Of a DNA stretch of 7,707 nucleotides, positions 1-5,591 are shown one piece after another. The position numbers and the translations under genes are program-made. Position 1 is the stretch's first letter, and every line of letters begins with the position of its first letter. This DNA comes from Opitutaceae bacterium (GTDB lineage: Bacteria > Verrucomicrobiota > Verrucomicrobiia > Opitutales > Opitutaceae): positions 1 through 7,707 of the forward strand of contig JAHFTG010000101.1 of NCBI GenBank assembly GCA_023269455.1, written 5' to 3'. The notes below the pieces were generated by a model, which was not told the DNA's origin, did not search any database, and saw only the letters and a list, made by a program, of their open reading frames with translations.

Positions 1-156
1 CAGCGACTCCATCTCCCCGGTCGTGATGACCGGGAAGTCGCCCATGGTAATCAGCGAGCCGGAGATGCGCGCACGGGGGGGAAGCCCGACGAGCAGATGA
101 AGATCGGAACCGTCTTTCGCCCGCATGGCGCGGAGCATGAGATCAATCGCAGGCAT
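1..156 (-). CDS. PilT-family type IV pilus ATPase, N-terminal fragment (runs off left edge)
   Basis: This reading frame starts at an ATG on the minus strand (CAT at 154-156) and stays open to base 1, giving 52 residues with no stop. The segment around residues 15-28 (DGSDLHLLVGLPPR) matches the GASDLHL...G.PP..R signature at the start of the PilT/PilU N-terminal PAS-like domain. The same signature occurs in the larger neighbour at its residues 154-170. The product is therefore probably a second hexameric retraction-type ATPase acting at the cytoplasmic base of a type IV pilus. It lies 23 bp downstream of the 493-aa pilT gene on the same strand, so the two are probably cotranscribed. The ATPase core is outside the window, so PilT and PilU cannot be told apart. 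Unlike its neighbour, it begins directly with the PilT domain and has no N-terminal extension. No Shine-Dalgarno is visible; the bases before ATG end in CCC. Confidence 0.85.
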   Translation of the reverse strand, partial: MPAIDLMLRAMRAKDGSDLHLLVGLPPRARISGSLITMGDFPVITTGEMESL

Positions 157-179
157 GGGATATGGGTAAGGGGTAAAAA

Positions 180-1661
180 TTAGCGGCCGCCGGGGATATT
201 CTGGCGGACGAGACGGTTGGTGATGTTGGCGACGGCGACTTCGTTGGAGATTTTCTTGTCGTGCCAGAGGGCGAGGATGGCGTTGTCCATCGAGATCATG
301 CCCTCGCGTTTGCCGGTGTCCAAGGCGTTGGGCACGTTCTGGGTCTTGCCGTCTCGGATCATCGCGGAAACCGCGAGCGTGTTGACGAGCAGTTCGCACG
401 CGAGCACCACGCCACCGCCGACCGCCGGCAGCAGGCGTTGGCAGATGATGCCGCGAAGGCTCTCCGCCACCATCGCGCGAATCTGCGGCTGCTGGCTGGG
501 CGGGAAAACGTCGAGGATGCGGTTGAGCGTGGTGGTCGCGTCGCTCGTGTGCATCGTGCCGATCACCAAGTGGCCGGTCTCCGAGGCGGTGACGGCCATC
601 TCGATCGTCTCCAGGTCGCGCAGCTCGCCGATCACGATCACATCGGGGTCTTCACGGAGAGAGCTTTTGAGCGCAGTGGCAAACGTCTCGGTGTGTTCGC
701 CGGCCTGCCGCTGAGTCACGTTGCAACCAAGGCTCGGGTGCAAAAACTCGATCGGATCCTCGACTGTGATGATGTGGTCGGTGCGCGTGCGATTGAGCTC
801 GTCGATGAGCGAATTCAGCGTCGTCGTCTTGCCCGCGCCCACGGGGCCGGTGACGAGGATCAGGCCGTTGTGGTAGCTGAGGAGCTTCTTGATGACGTCG
901 ATGTTTTTGAACCCGAGCTCGGCAGGCGTAAGGACTTTTTCCGGCACGATGCGGTAGGTGCCCGTCACGCCGTCTTTCTGGACCATGAGGTTCACGCGAA
1001 TGCGGCGACCGCCTTCCATCTCAAGAGCATAGTCAAAATCACGCTTGGCCTCGAACGCCTCCAACTGTTTCGCCGAGAGGAGCGAAGCATTGAGCTTGTT
1101 CGCTTCGTCGGCCGAAAGCGGCTTCGAGCCGAAAAACTCCAGCACGCGCATGTTGCGCACAAACGGCGGCGCGCCCGCCGAAAGGTGCAGGTCGCTCGCG
1201 CCCATTTTTTGGACGGTCTTAAGCAGATCGAGCATGAATGACTTCAACTGCTCGACCGTCATCGCCCCCACTCCGCTGAAATCATCATTGACCGGGCTGG
1301 GCGCAGACACGGCTACCGGGGCCGGAGGTTTTGCGGCCCCGGACGGAACCACCGGAGCAGGCGGCGGTGTCGCGACAGGACGTGGCGCAGGGGCCGGGGC
1401 GACAGCGGAGGCCTGAGGAACCGGAGCGGAAATGGCCAGCGCGGGCGGTTCGACCCCCGACTCGGCGATCTCGTGGGATTCGGTCACCAAACGACGCAGT
1501 TTATCGAGATCCGTCGCGAGCTTCTGGTGGTAAAGAACCGCCGCAAAAGCCTCTGCATCGGCGTCGGACGGAAGCGTCAGGGCGACTTGCGCCGCGATCT
1601 TGGCGCTGACGAGACCTTCTTGGGCGCAAAGCGAGGCAAACCACTTGACTTCGTTTTTCAT
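180..1661 (-). CDS. pilT: Type IV pilus retraction ATPase PilT with an N-terminal helical domain and Pro/Ala linker
   Basis: This is a cytoplasmic hexameric ATPase of the PilT/GspE superfamily, which powers pilus depolymerisation and twitching. Residues 1-70 form a charged, Ala-rich and probably helical domain that I do not recognise. Residues 71-125 are a low-complexity Pro/Ala/Val linker. From about 135 the standard PilT fold begins: GASDLHLSAGAPPFVR (154-169), Walker A GPVGAGKTTT (272-281; the usual PilT form is GPTGSGKST), Asp box ITVEDPIEF (298-306), Walker B DVIVIGELRD (340-349), His box GHLVIGTMHTSDA (363-375), and a C-terminal segment with IRDGKTQ (435-441), related to the AIRxxIRxGK region. 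PilT is usually about 345-370 aa; the surplus of roughly 130 aa is all N-terminal. The ATG at 1661 is the furthest plausible start and no SD precedes it. PilT is favoured over PilB or GspE because the tetracysteine zinc motif and the large N1 domain are absent. Confidence 0.95.
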   Translation of the reverse strand: MKNEVKWFASLCAQEGLVSAKIAAQVALTLPSDADAEAFAAVLYHQKLATDLDKLRRLVTESHEIAESGVEPPALAISAPVPQASAVAPAPAPRPVATPPPAPVVPSGAAKPPAPVAVSAPSPVNDDFSGVGAMTVEQLKSFMLDLLKTVQKMGASDLHLSAGAPPFVRNMRVLEFFGSKPLSADEANKLNASLLSAKQLEAFEAKRDFDYALEMEGGRRIRVNLMVQKDGVTGTYRIVPEKVLTPAELGFKNIDVIKKLLSYHNGLILVTGPVGAGKTTTLNSLIDELNRTRTDHIITVEDPIEFLHPSLGCNVTQRQAGEHTETFATALKSSLREDPDVIVIGELRDLETIEMAVTASETGHLVIGTMHTSDATTTLNRILDVFPPSQQPQIRAMVAESLRGIICQRLLPAVGGGVVLACELLVNTLAVSAMIRDGKTQNVPNALDTGKREGMISMDNAILALWHDKKISNEVAVANITNRLVRQNIPGGR

Positions 1662-1720
1662 GGGGTGAGGGGCTGGCTAGCGAAGAGAAGCCGGTGACGT
1701 ATGAAAACTAAAAACTTCGA

Positions 1721-1771
1721 CCGGTATTCAAATGCCGCAGACCGCAACCGACTCCGCCGGTTCACATGCCG
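1721..1771. repeat. Imperfect direct repeat in the divergent promoter region
   Basis: Copy one at 1721-1737 reads CCGGTATTCAAATGCCG. Copy two at 1757-1771 reads CCGGTTCACATGCCG. They align with one two-base gap and one mismatch. Start-to-start spacing is 36 bp, a little over three helical turns. The position between divergent genes fits a protein-binding site, but the repeat is short enough to be chance in GC-rich DNA. Confidence 0.4.
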
Positions 1772-1786
1772 TCGAATCCCTTTAGA

Positions 1787-1802
1787 CGGGAACAAATTCC
1801 CG
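1787..1802. repeat. Short inverted repeat CGGGAA-CAAA-TTCCCG
   Basis: This is a perfect 6-bp inverted repeat with a 4-base spacer, located 7 bp upstream of the TTGACC at 1809 and 58 bp upstream of the lipoprotein ATG. It has no T-run on either side, so it is not a terminator. It could be an operator half-site pair or an mRNA hairpin in the 5' leader. No regulator family is recognisable from the sequence. Confidence 0.4.
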
Positions 1803-1860
1803 CGCCCGTTGACCAGTCGGCCAGCGAAACAAATCCGCCATAAACATTATCCTCAATCCC

Positions 1861-2526
1861 ATGAAAACATCATCCCTCATCGCCACCTCGATCCTCGCCG
1901 CCGTGGCCTCCCTCGGCACCGTCGGCTGCTCGACCTTCGAGAAATCCGCGCCCGATGCCACCAAGCCCGTCGGCGGAAAAGCGATCAACCTGCTCCAGTT
2001 CCGCAACGACGTGCAGGCCACCCGCAGCGCCATCGCCCGCACCAATGACGCGCTGAGCCGCATCCCCGGTTCGCCCAACGCCCAGGACGCCTACGCCACC
2101 TATAGCGCAGAACTCACCACGCTGGCGGCGCTGACGGAAAAGACCTCCTTGGAATCCGCCGCCGTGCGCAACTCCGGCAAGGAACTCTTTGCCCAATGGG
2201 ACGCCGAGACCCAGTCGATCAAGAATCCCGACATCCGCGCCATCGCCGAGACGCGCCGCGCCAAGCTCCAGGCCGCTTACGGCGAAATGCTCACGCCGCT
2301 CATCGAAGCCCGCGCCAACTTCACCCCGCTGATTTCCGACTTCACCGATCTCCGCAAAGCCCTCGCGCTCGACCTCACGCCCGCCGGCATCGACGCCGTG
2401 AAGCCGCTCATCACGAAAGTGAACGCCGAATCCGTGACCACCATCAAGAGCCTCGACGCTCTCGCGGTCGAACTCGACAAGATCGCCGCCGTCCTCCCGC
2501 CTCCCACCGTGGCTCCGGTCAAGTAA
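1861..2526 (+). CDS. Putative lipoprotein resembling the DUF2959 family
   Basis: This 221-aa exported protein has a lipoprotein-type signal: a Lys near the N-terminus, a hydrophobic stretch at about 5-18, then TVGC with Cys23 as the likely lipidated residue. The -3 position is Thr rather than Leu, so the lipobox is imperfect. The mature part is almost entirely predicted helix with heptad-like spacing and no further Cys. Residues 105-210 follow the order I associate with DUF2959 proteins: a central helix with AQWDAET, then TRRAKLQAAYGEML, then a PLISDFTDLRKAL segment, then a C-terminal helix ending near residue 210 before a Pro-rich tail. The function of that family is unknown. The coding strand uses strong GC3 codons throughout. 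It is monocistronic: divergent from pilT upstream and closed by a terminator 34 bp after the stop. The bases before ATG end in CCC and there is no SD. The family assignment is from memory of the motif order only. Confidence 0.8.
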   Translation: MKTSSLIATSILAAVASLGTVGCSTFEKSAPDATKPVGGKAINLLQFRNDVQATRSAIARTNDALSRIPGSPNAQDAYATYSAELTTLAALTEKTSLESAAVRNSGKELFAQWDAETQSIKNPDIRAIAETRRAKLQAAYGEMLTPLIEARANFTPLISDFTDLRKALALDLTPAGIDAVKPLITKVNAESVTTIKSLDALAVELDKIAAVLPPPTVAPVK

Positions 2527-2560
2527 CCCGACGCACCCCGCGCATTCGCCCCCCCATCAA

Positions 2561-2587
2561 GCCCGGCCATCATGGCCGGGCTTTTTT
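2561..2587 (+). terminator. Intrinsic terminator of the lipoprotein gene
   Basis: A perfect 9-bp GC-rich stem (GCCCGGCCA at 2561-2569 with TGGCCGGGC at 2573-2581) encloses a 3-base loop and is followed directly by six T (2582-2587). It sits 34 bp after the stop of the lipoprotein gene and 70 bp before the ABC ATPase start, separating the two transcription units. No A-run lies to its left, so it is unlikely to act in the other direction. Confidence 0.93.
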
Positions 2588-2657
2588 GCGTCCGTGTTTT
2601 CCCTCATCTTACCCTTTGCGTCCCGACGCCTTTGAGTTTCACTTCGCGATTCCAGTC

Positions 2658-3635
2658 ATGATCGAGGTTCAAAATCTTACCCGCATCTTCCGCACTTATA
2701 AAAAGCAGCCCGGCTTCTGGGGCGGGGTGCGCGGCCTGTTCAAGCGTGAGTTTGAAGAAACCGCCGCCGCCAAAAACATCACCTTCTCCATCGGCGAAGG
2801 AGAACTCGTCGGCTTCCTCGGGCCCAACGGCGCGGGCAAGACCACGACGCTCAAGATGCTCTCGGGCCTCATCTACCCCACAAGCGGCACCGCCCGCGTC
2901 GCCGGCTACGATCCCGGCAAACGAGAGAACGCCTACCGCCGCCTCTTCGCCCTCGTGCTCGGCCAGAAAAACCAGCTCTGGTGGGATCTTCCCGCCATCG
3001 AATCCTTCCTCCTCCTGCGTCACATTTACGGGATTCCCGCCGCCCAGTATCAGGAAACTCTGGACGAACTCGTCGATCTGCTCGACGTGCGCGCCAAGCT
3101 CAATGTCATGGTCCGCGAGCTCTCCCTCGGCGAACGCATGAAGATGGAACTCATCGCCGCCCTGCTCCACCGCCCGCGCGTCCTCTTTCTCGACGAGCCC
3201 ACCATCGGCCTCGACGTTATCTCCCAGAAATCCGTCCGCCGCTTCCTTCGCGAATACAACCGCAAGCACAAGGTCACGATCCTCCTCACGAGCCACTACA
3301 TGGCCGACATCAAGGAACTCTGCGACCGCGTGATCGTGATCCACAAGGGCTTAAAAATCTACGACGGCGCCCTCGCCCGCCTCGAAAACGCCGACGGCAG
3401 CCGAAAAAAAATCATCACCTTTCTCCCCGCCGGCGGCACGTTCCCCGAGACATGGCAATCGCGCCACGGCGAAACCAAACGCGACGTCGAAACGGGCAAA
3501 TTCATCGTCCGCGTTCCGAGTGACAACGTCGTCGCCGTCTCGCAGGAAATCCTCACCACCGGTCCCGTCGCCGACATCACAATTGAGGATATTCCCCTAG
3601 AAGACGTGATCTCCGAACTCTTCGCCGCGCAGTGA
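2658..3635 (+). CDS. ABC transporter ATP-binding protein, NatA-like (COG4586 type)
   Basis: This is a 325-aa nucleotide-binding subunit of an ABC-2 type exporter, expected on the cytoplasmic face of the inner membrane. Visible motifs in order are Walker A GPNGAGKTTT (55-64), the Q-loop region LGQKNQLWWD (101-110), the signature LSLGERMKMEL (155-165, with Leu-Gly-Glu where LSGGQ is usual), Walker B VLFLDEPTIGLD (175-186, catalytic Glu180) and the H-switch TSHY (His213). The insertion at about 14-36 (KKQPGFWGG...LFKREFEE) before the core and the C-terminal extension from about 240, ending IEDIPLEDVISELF, are features I associate with the NatA-like/COG4586 group. That group normally works with two ABC-2 permeases (COG4587 and COG3694). 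No permease lies on either side here: a terminator precedes the gene and a methyltransferase-like gene follows. The frame is open far upstream to 2196, but the ATG at 2658 gives the family's usual N-terminus MIEVQNL. There is no SD. The substrate is unknown. Confidence 0.93.
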   Translation: MIEVQNLTRIFRTYKKQPGFWGGVRGLFKREFEETAAAKNITFSIGEGELVGFLGPNGAGKTTTLKMLSGLIYPTSGTARVAGYDPGKRENAYRRLFALVLGQKNQLWWDLPAIESFLLLRHIYGIPAAQYQETLDELVDLLDVRAKLNVMVRELSLGERMKMELIAALLHRPRVLFLDEPTIGLDVISQKSVRRFLREYNRKHKVTILLTSHYMADIKELCDRVIVIHKGLKIYDGALARLENADGSRKKIITFLPAGGTFPETWQSRHGETKRDVETGKFIVRVPSDNVVAVSQEILTTGPVADITIEDIPLEDVISELFAAQ

Positions 3636-3753
3636 CCGTATCCGCGCGCGGGATTCGCCCCCTCAAGGTTAGTTGCGCGCCAAACGGCTATTTGCGTGAA
3701 AACCCCGATGATAGAGTTCGCAATTCATAACACGCTTCGATTTCACCTAGTCG

Positions 3754-4332
3754 ATGTCCATGCAATCGACCCTGGATCTGCTCCCGGTTTTTTGCGCGAT
3801 CGCGCTCTATGCGGCACGCGTCCGTGAGTTTTTCGTAAAACGCAACGTCATCACCGGAGAGATCAACGAACGCGCCACCTTCCTCGCGCTGTTCTTGAGC
3901 GGCACGCTGGTGGTCACGCTAGCCCTCGTGGAATACCTGGTGCGCCACACCGGTTTTCATGCGCCCGGCTTCATCGCCGGCATCATCGTCGCGAGTCTTT
4001 CCTTTATCGTGCGTGCAGGTGCCGTGCGCGCGCTTGGGCGCATGTGGAGCCTCCACATCGAGATTCGCCGCGAGCACGAACTCGTCCGCGGCGGACCGTT
4101 CCGCTGGGTGCGTCACCCGATCTATCTGGCGGCGATTCTTGAGCTGGTCGGGGCGATGCTCTTCATGAATTCGCTCTACACGTGGGCGGTGTTTTTGTTT
4201 TTCTTCCTGCCCAGTTTGTTCGCCCGCATCCGCTTGGAAGAGCGCGCGATGATCGCCCAGTTTGGTGACGATTACCTCCGGTATCGAGAGACCACGCCCG
4301 CCGTCTTGCCCTGGCGCGGCCCCACCTGCTGA
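3754..4332 (+). CDS. Isoprenylcysteine/phospholipid methyltransferase-like membrane protein
   Basis: This 192-aa integral membrane protein has hydrophobic segments at about 4-22, 41-63, 70-92 and 124-157. The C-terminal half carries the hallmarks of the ICMT/PEMT methyltransferase superfamily: GRMWSLHIEIRREHELVRGG (95-114), then PFRWVRHPIYL with the Arg-His-Pro triplet at 120-122, and then LEERAMIAQFGDDYLRYRE (161-179), where Glu162 and the FGxxYxxY motif help bind S-adenosylmethionine in known relatives. These enzymes methylate a substrate at the membrane interface; bacterial members act on varied lipids, phenolic lipids or amines, and the substrate here is unknown. A second in-frame ATG lies at 3760; neither start has an SD. 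The 118-bp gap after the ABC gene has no clear terminator or well-spaced promoter, so the transcription boundary is uncertain. The stop lies only 8 bp before the next ATG, so this gene is probably the first of an operon with the condensing enzyme. Confidence 0.88.
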   Translation: MSMQSTLDLLPVFCAIALYAARVREFFVKRNVITGEINERATFLALFLSGTLVVTLALVEYLVRHTGFHAPGFIAGIIVASLSFIVRAGAVRALGRMWSLHIEIRREHELVRGGPFRWVRHPIYLAAILELVGAMLFMNSLYTWAVFLFFFLPSLFARIRLEERAMIAQFGDDYLRYRETTPAVLPWRGPTC

Positions 4333-4340
4333 TTTCCCCC

Positions 4341-5591
4341 ATGGACTACCCCGAGCGTAGAGTCGTCGTAACAGGCATCGGCCTGCTGGCGCCCAACGGC
4401 CTCACCGTGGACGCCTTCTGGGAAAGCCTCTGCGCCGGCCGCAGCGGCGCAGGCCCGATCACGCATTTCGACGCATCCAAACTCCCCACCCGCATCGCGT
4501 GCGAACTCAAGGGCTTTGATGCCGGCAACTACATCGACCCCAAAAAAGCCAAGCGTCTGGACCCATCGCTTCAATTTGGAGTCATCGCCTCGAAACTAGC
4601 CTTCGCCGACGCCGGCCTGACTGCCGAATCCATCGATCCCTCACGTGTTTCCATTTTTGAAGGCACGTCGGTAGGAGGAATGCGCAGCACGTTGGAGGGT
4701 AACCTCACCTATCTGGAAAAAGGTTATAGGGCAATGAGTCCGTTTGGTCTGATCAATGCCTATTGCGGCGGTGGCAGTTCAGAGATCGCCCTTGAGCTCG
4801 GGCTTCCCGGTCGCGCCGTGACCATTTGCACAGCCTGCTCATCGGGCAACGACGCTATCGGCTTTGGCCTTCAGGCTATCCGTGAAGACGAAAGTGACAT
4901 CGTGATCGCCGGTGCAACCGAAGCCCCCATTGTCGGCGGCTACATCGGTATTTTCTCAGCCGCCAAATCTCTGGCCCGCGGCAACGATAATCCTCAGACG
5001 GCGATGAAGCCCTTCGACCGCAAGCGCGACGGGTTTTTATTGGGAGAAGGCGCGGCCTTTGTTGTTTTGGAGGAACTGTCTCATGCCATCGCCCGCAATG
5101 CCCGTATTTACGCCGAGGTGGTGGGTCAGGGCTCCAGTTGCGAGGCCTACCATTCGGTTGCCCAAAACCCCGAAGGGACCGGCCTGTTTCGTGCCATGCA
5201 AAAGGCGCTGCGCGTCGCCCGCATGACGCCTGACGAAGTGGATTACATCAACGTCCACGGCTCGGCCACCGAAAGCAACGACCTGGTCGAAACACGGGCC
5301 ATCAAACGCCTGTTCGGCGCGCACGCCCGCCGCGTCGCCATCAGTGGCACCAAGCCGGTGACGGGGCATCTTGCCGGAGCGGCCGGGGCGCTTGAATCAG
5401 TCATCTGCGCGTTGACCGTCCATCGGAAAATCATTCCCCCGACCATCAACCTAACCGAACCGGCGGAAGGTTGTGATCTCGATTACACACCAACCATTGC
5501 CCGTCCCTATCCTGTGCGTGTGGCCATGAACCTAAACGCCGGATTCGGCGGAAAAAACTCCTGCCTGATTCTTAGAGAATTCATCTGCTGA
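4341..5591 (+). CDS. Beta-ketoacyl-ACP synthase, FabF-like (KAS II family), with diverged active-site motifs
   Basis: This 416-aa thiolase-fold condensing enzyme matches FabF in length (about 412 aa). It should catalyse decarboxylative Claisen condensation of an acyl group with malonyl-ACP in the cytoplasm. The catalytic set is complete: nucleophile Cys166 in TACSSG, His306 in NVHGSATESND, Lys338 in SGTKPVTGH and His343 in TGHLAGAAGALE. All are three positions later than Cys163, His303, Lys335 and His340 of E. coli FabF. The surroundings differ from housekeeping FabF: HGSATESND replaces HGTSTPxND, and NAGFGGKN (399-406) replaces the NSFGFGGTN loop, so the first Phe of that loop is Ala400 while the gatekeeper-type Phe402 is kept. 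This favours a secondary-metabolism or specialised lipid synthase over the housekeeping enzyme. No acyl-carrier protein is visible nearby. It starts 8 bp after the methyltransferase gene, and its TGA overlaps the kinase ATG by one base (TGATG), suggesting coupled translation. The start is preceded by five C and has no SD. Confidence 0.93.
   Translation: MDYPERRVVVTGIGLLAPNGLTVDAFWESLCAGRSGAGPITHFDASKLPTRIACELKGFDAGNYIDPKKAKRLDPSLQFGVIASKLAFADAGLTAESIDPSRVSIFEGTSVGGMRSTLEGNLTYLEKGYRAMSPFGLINAYCGGGSSEIALELGLPGRAVTICTACSSGNDAIGFGLQAIREDESDIVIAGATEAPIVGGYIGIFSAAKSLARGNDNPQTAMKPFDRKRDGFLLGEGAAFVVLEELSHAIARNARIYAEVVGQGSSCEAYHSVAQNPEGTGLFRAMQKALRVARMTPDEVDYINVHGSATESNDLVETRAIKRLFGAHARRVAISGTKPVTGHLAGAAGALESVICALTVHRKIIPPTINLTEPAEGCDLDYTPTIARPYPVRVAMNLNAGFGGKNSCLILREFIC

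Larger units (their letters stand above)
1662..1860. promoter_or_regulatory. Divergent intergenic region between pilT and the lipoprotein gene
   Basis: These 199 bp separate two genes that point away from each other, so both promoters should lie here. I cannot place either with confidence. A TTGACC (-35-like) occurs at 1809-1814 on the plus strand, but no TATAAT-like hexamer stands 16-18 bp from it. The AT-rich CATAAACATTAT at 1839-1850 is too far from it and very close to the ATG. On the minus strand TTGAAT (complement of 1726-1731) has no good -10 partner. The region holds an imperfect direct repeat (1721-1771) and a short inverted repeat (1787-1802). No small gene is convincing here. Confidence 0.5.

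Noticed and set aside
261..1241. Long plus-strand open frame (326 codons) antisense to pilT
   Set aside because: It lies wholly inside a pilT gene with all family motifs. Its translation is rich in Arg/His/Ala with no recognisable domain, as expected for the shadow frame of a GC-rich gene.
1701..2048. Possible small gene starting in the divergent intergenic region
   Set aside because: It runs into the lipoprotein gene in another frame, and its product is Arg/His/Pro-rich with no domain.
2618..2629. GCGTC-CC-GACGC palindrome upstream of the ABC start
   Set aside because: The two-base spacer cannot form a good hairpin and no T-run follows. It is too short to set apart from chance.
2196..2657. 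Upstream in-frame extension of the ABC ATPase frame
   Set aside because: It overlaps the lipoprotein gene and crosses the terminator. The translation is Arg/Pro/His-rich shadow sequence, and the family N-terminus begins at the ATG at 2658.
2604..3344. Minus-strand open frame (246 codons) opposite the ABC ATPase
   Set aside because: It is antisense to a clear ABC domain and has no motif of its own.
3636..3753. Promoter or sigma-54 site ahead of the methyltransferase gene
   Set aside because: A TTGCGT at 3692-3697 has no TATAAT-like partner at 16-18 bp. The GG...GC pair near 3686-3695 has the wrong spacing for sigma-54.
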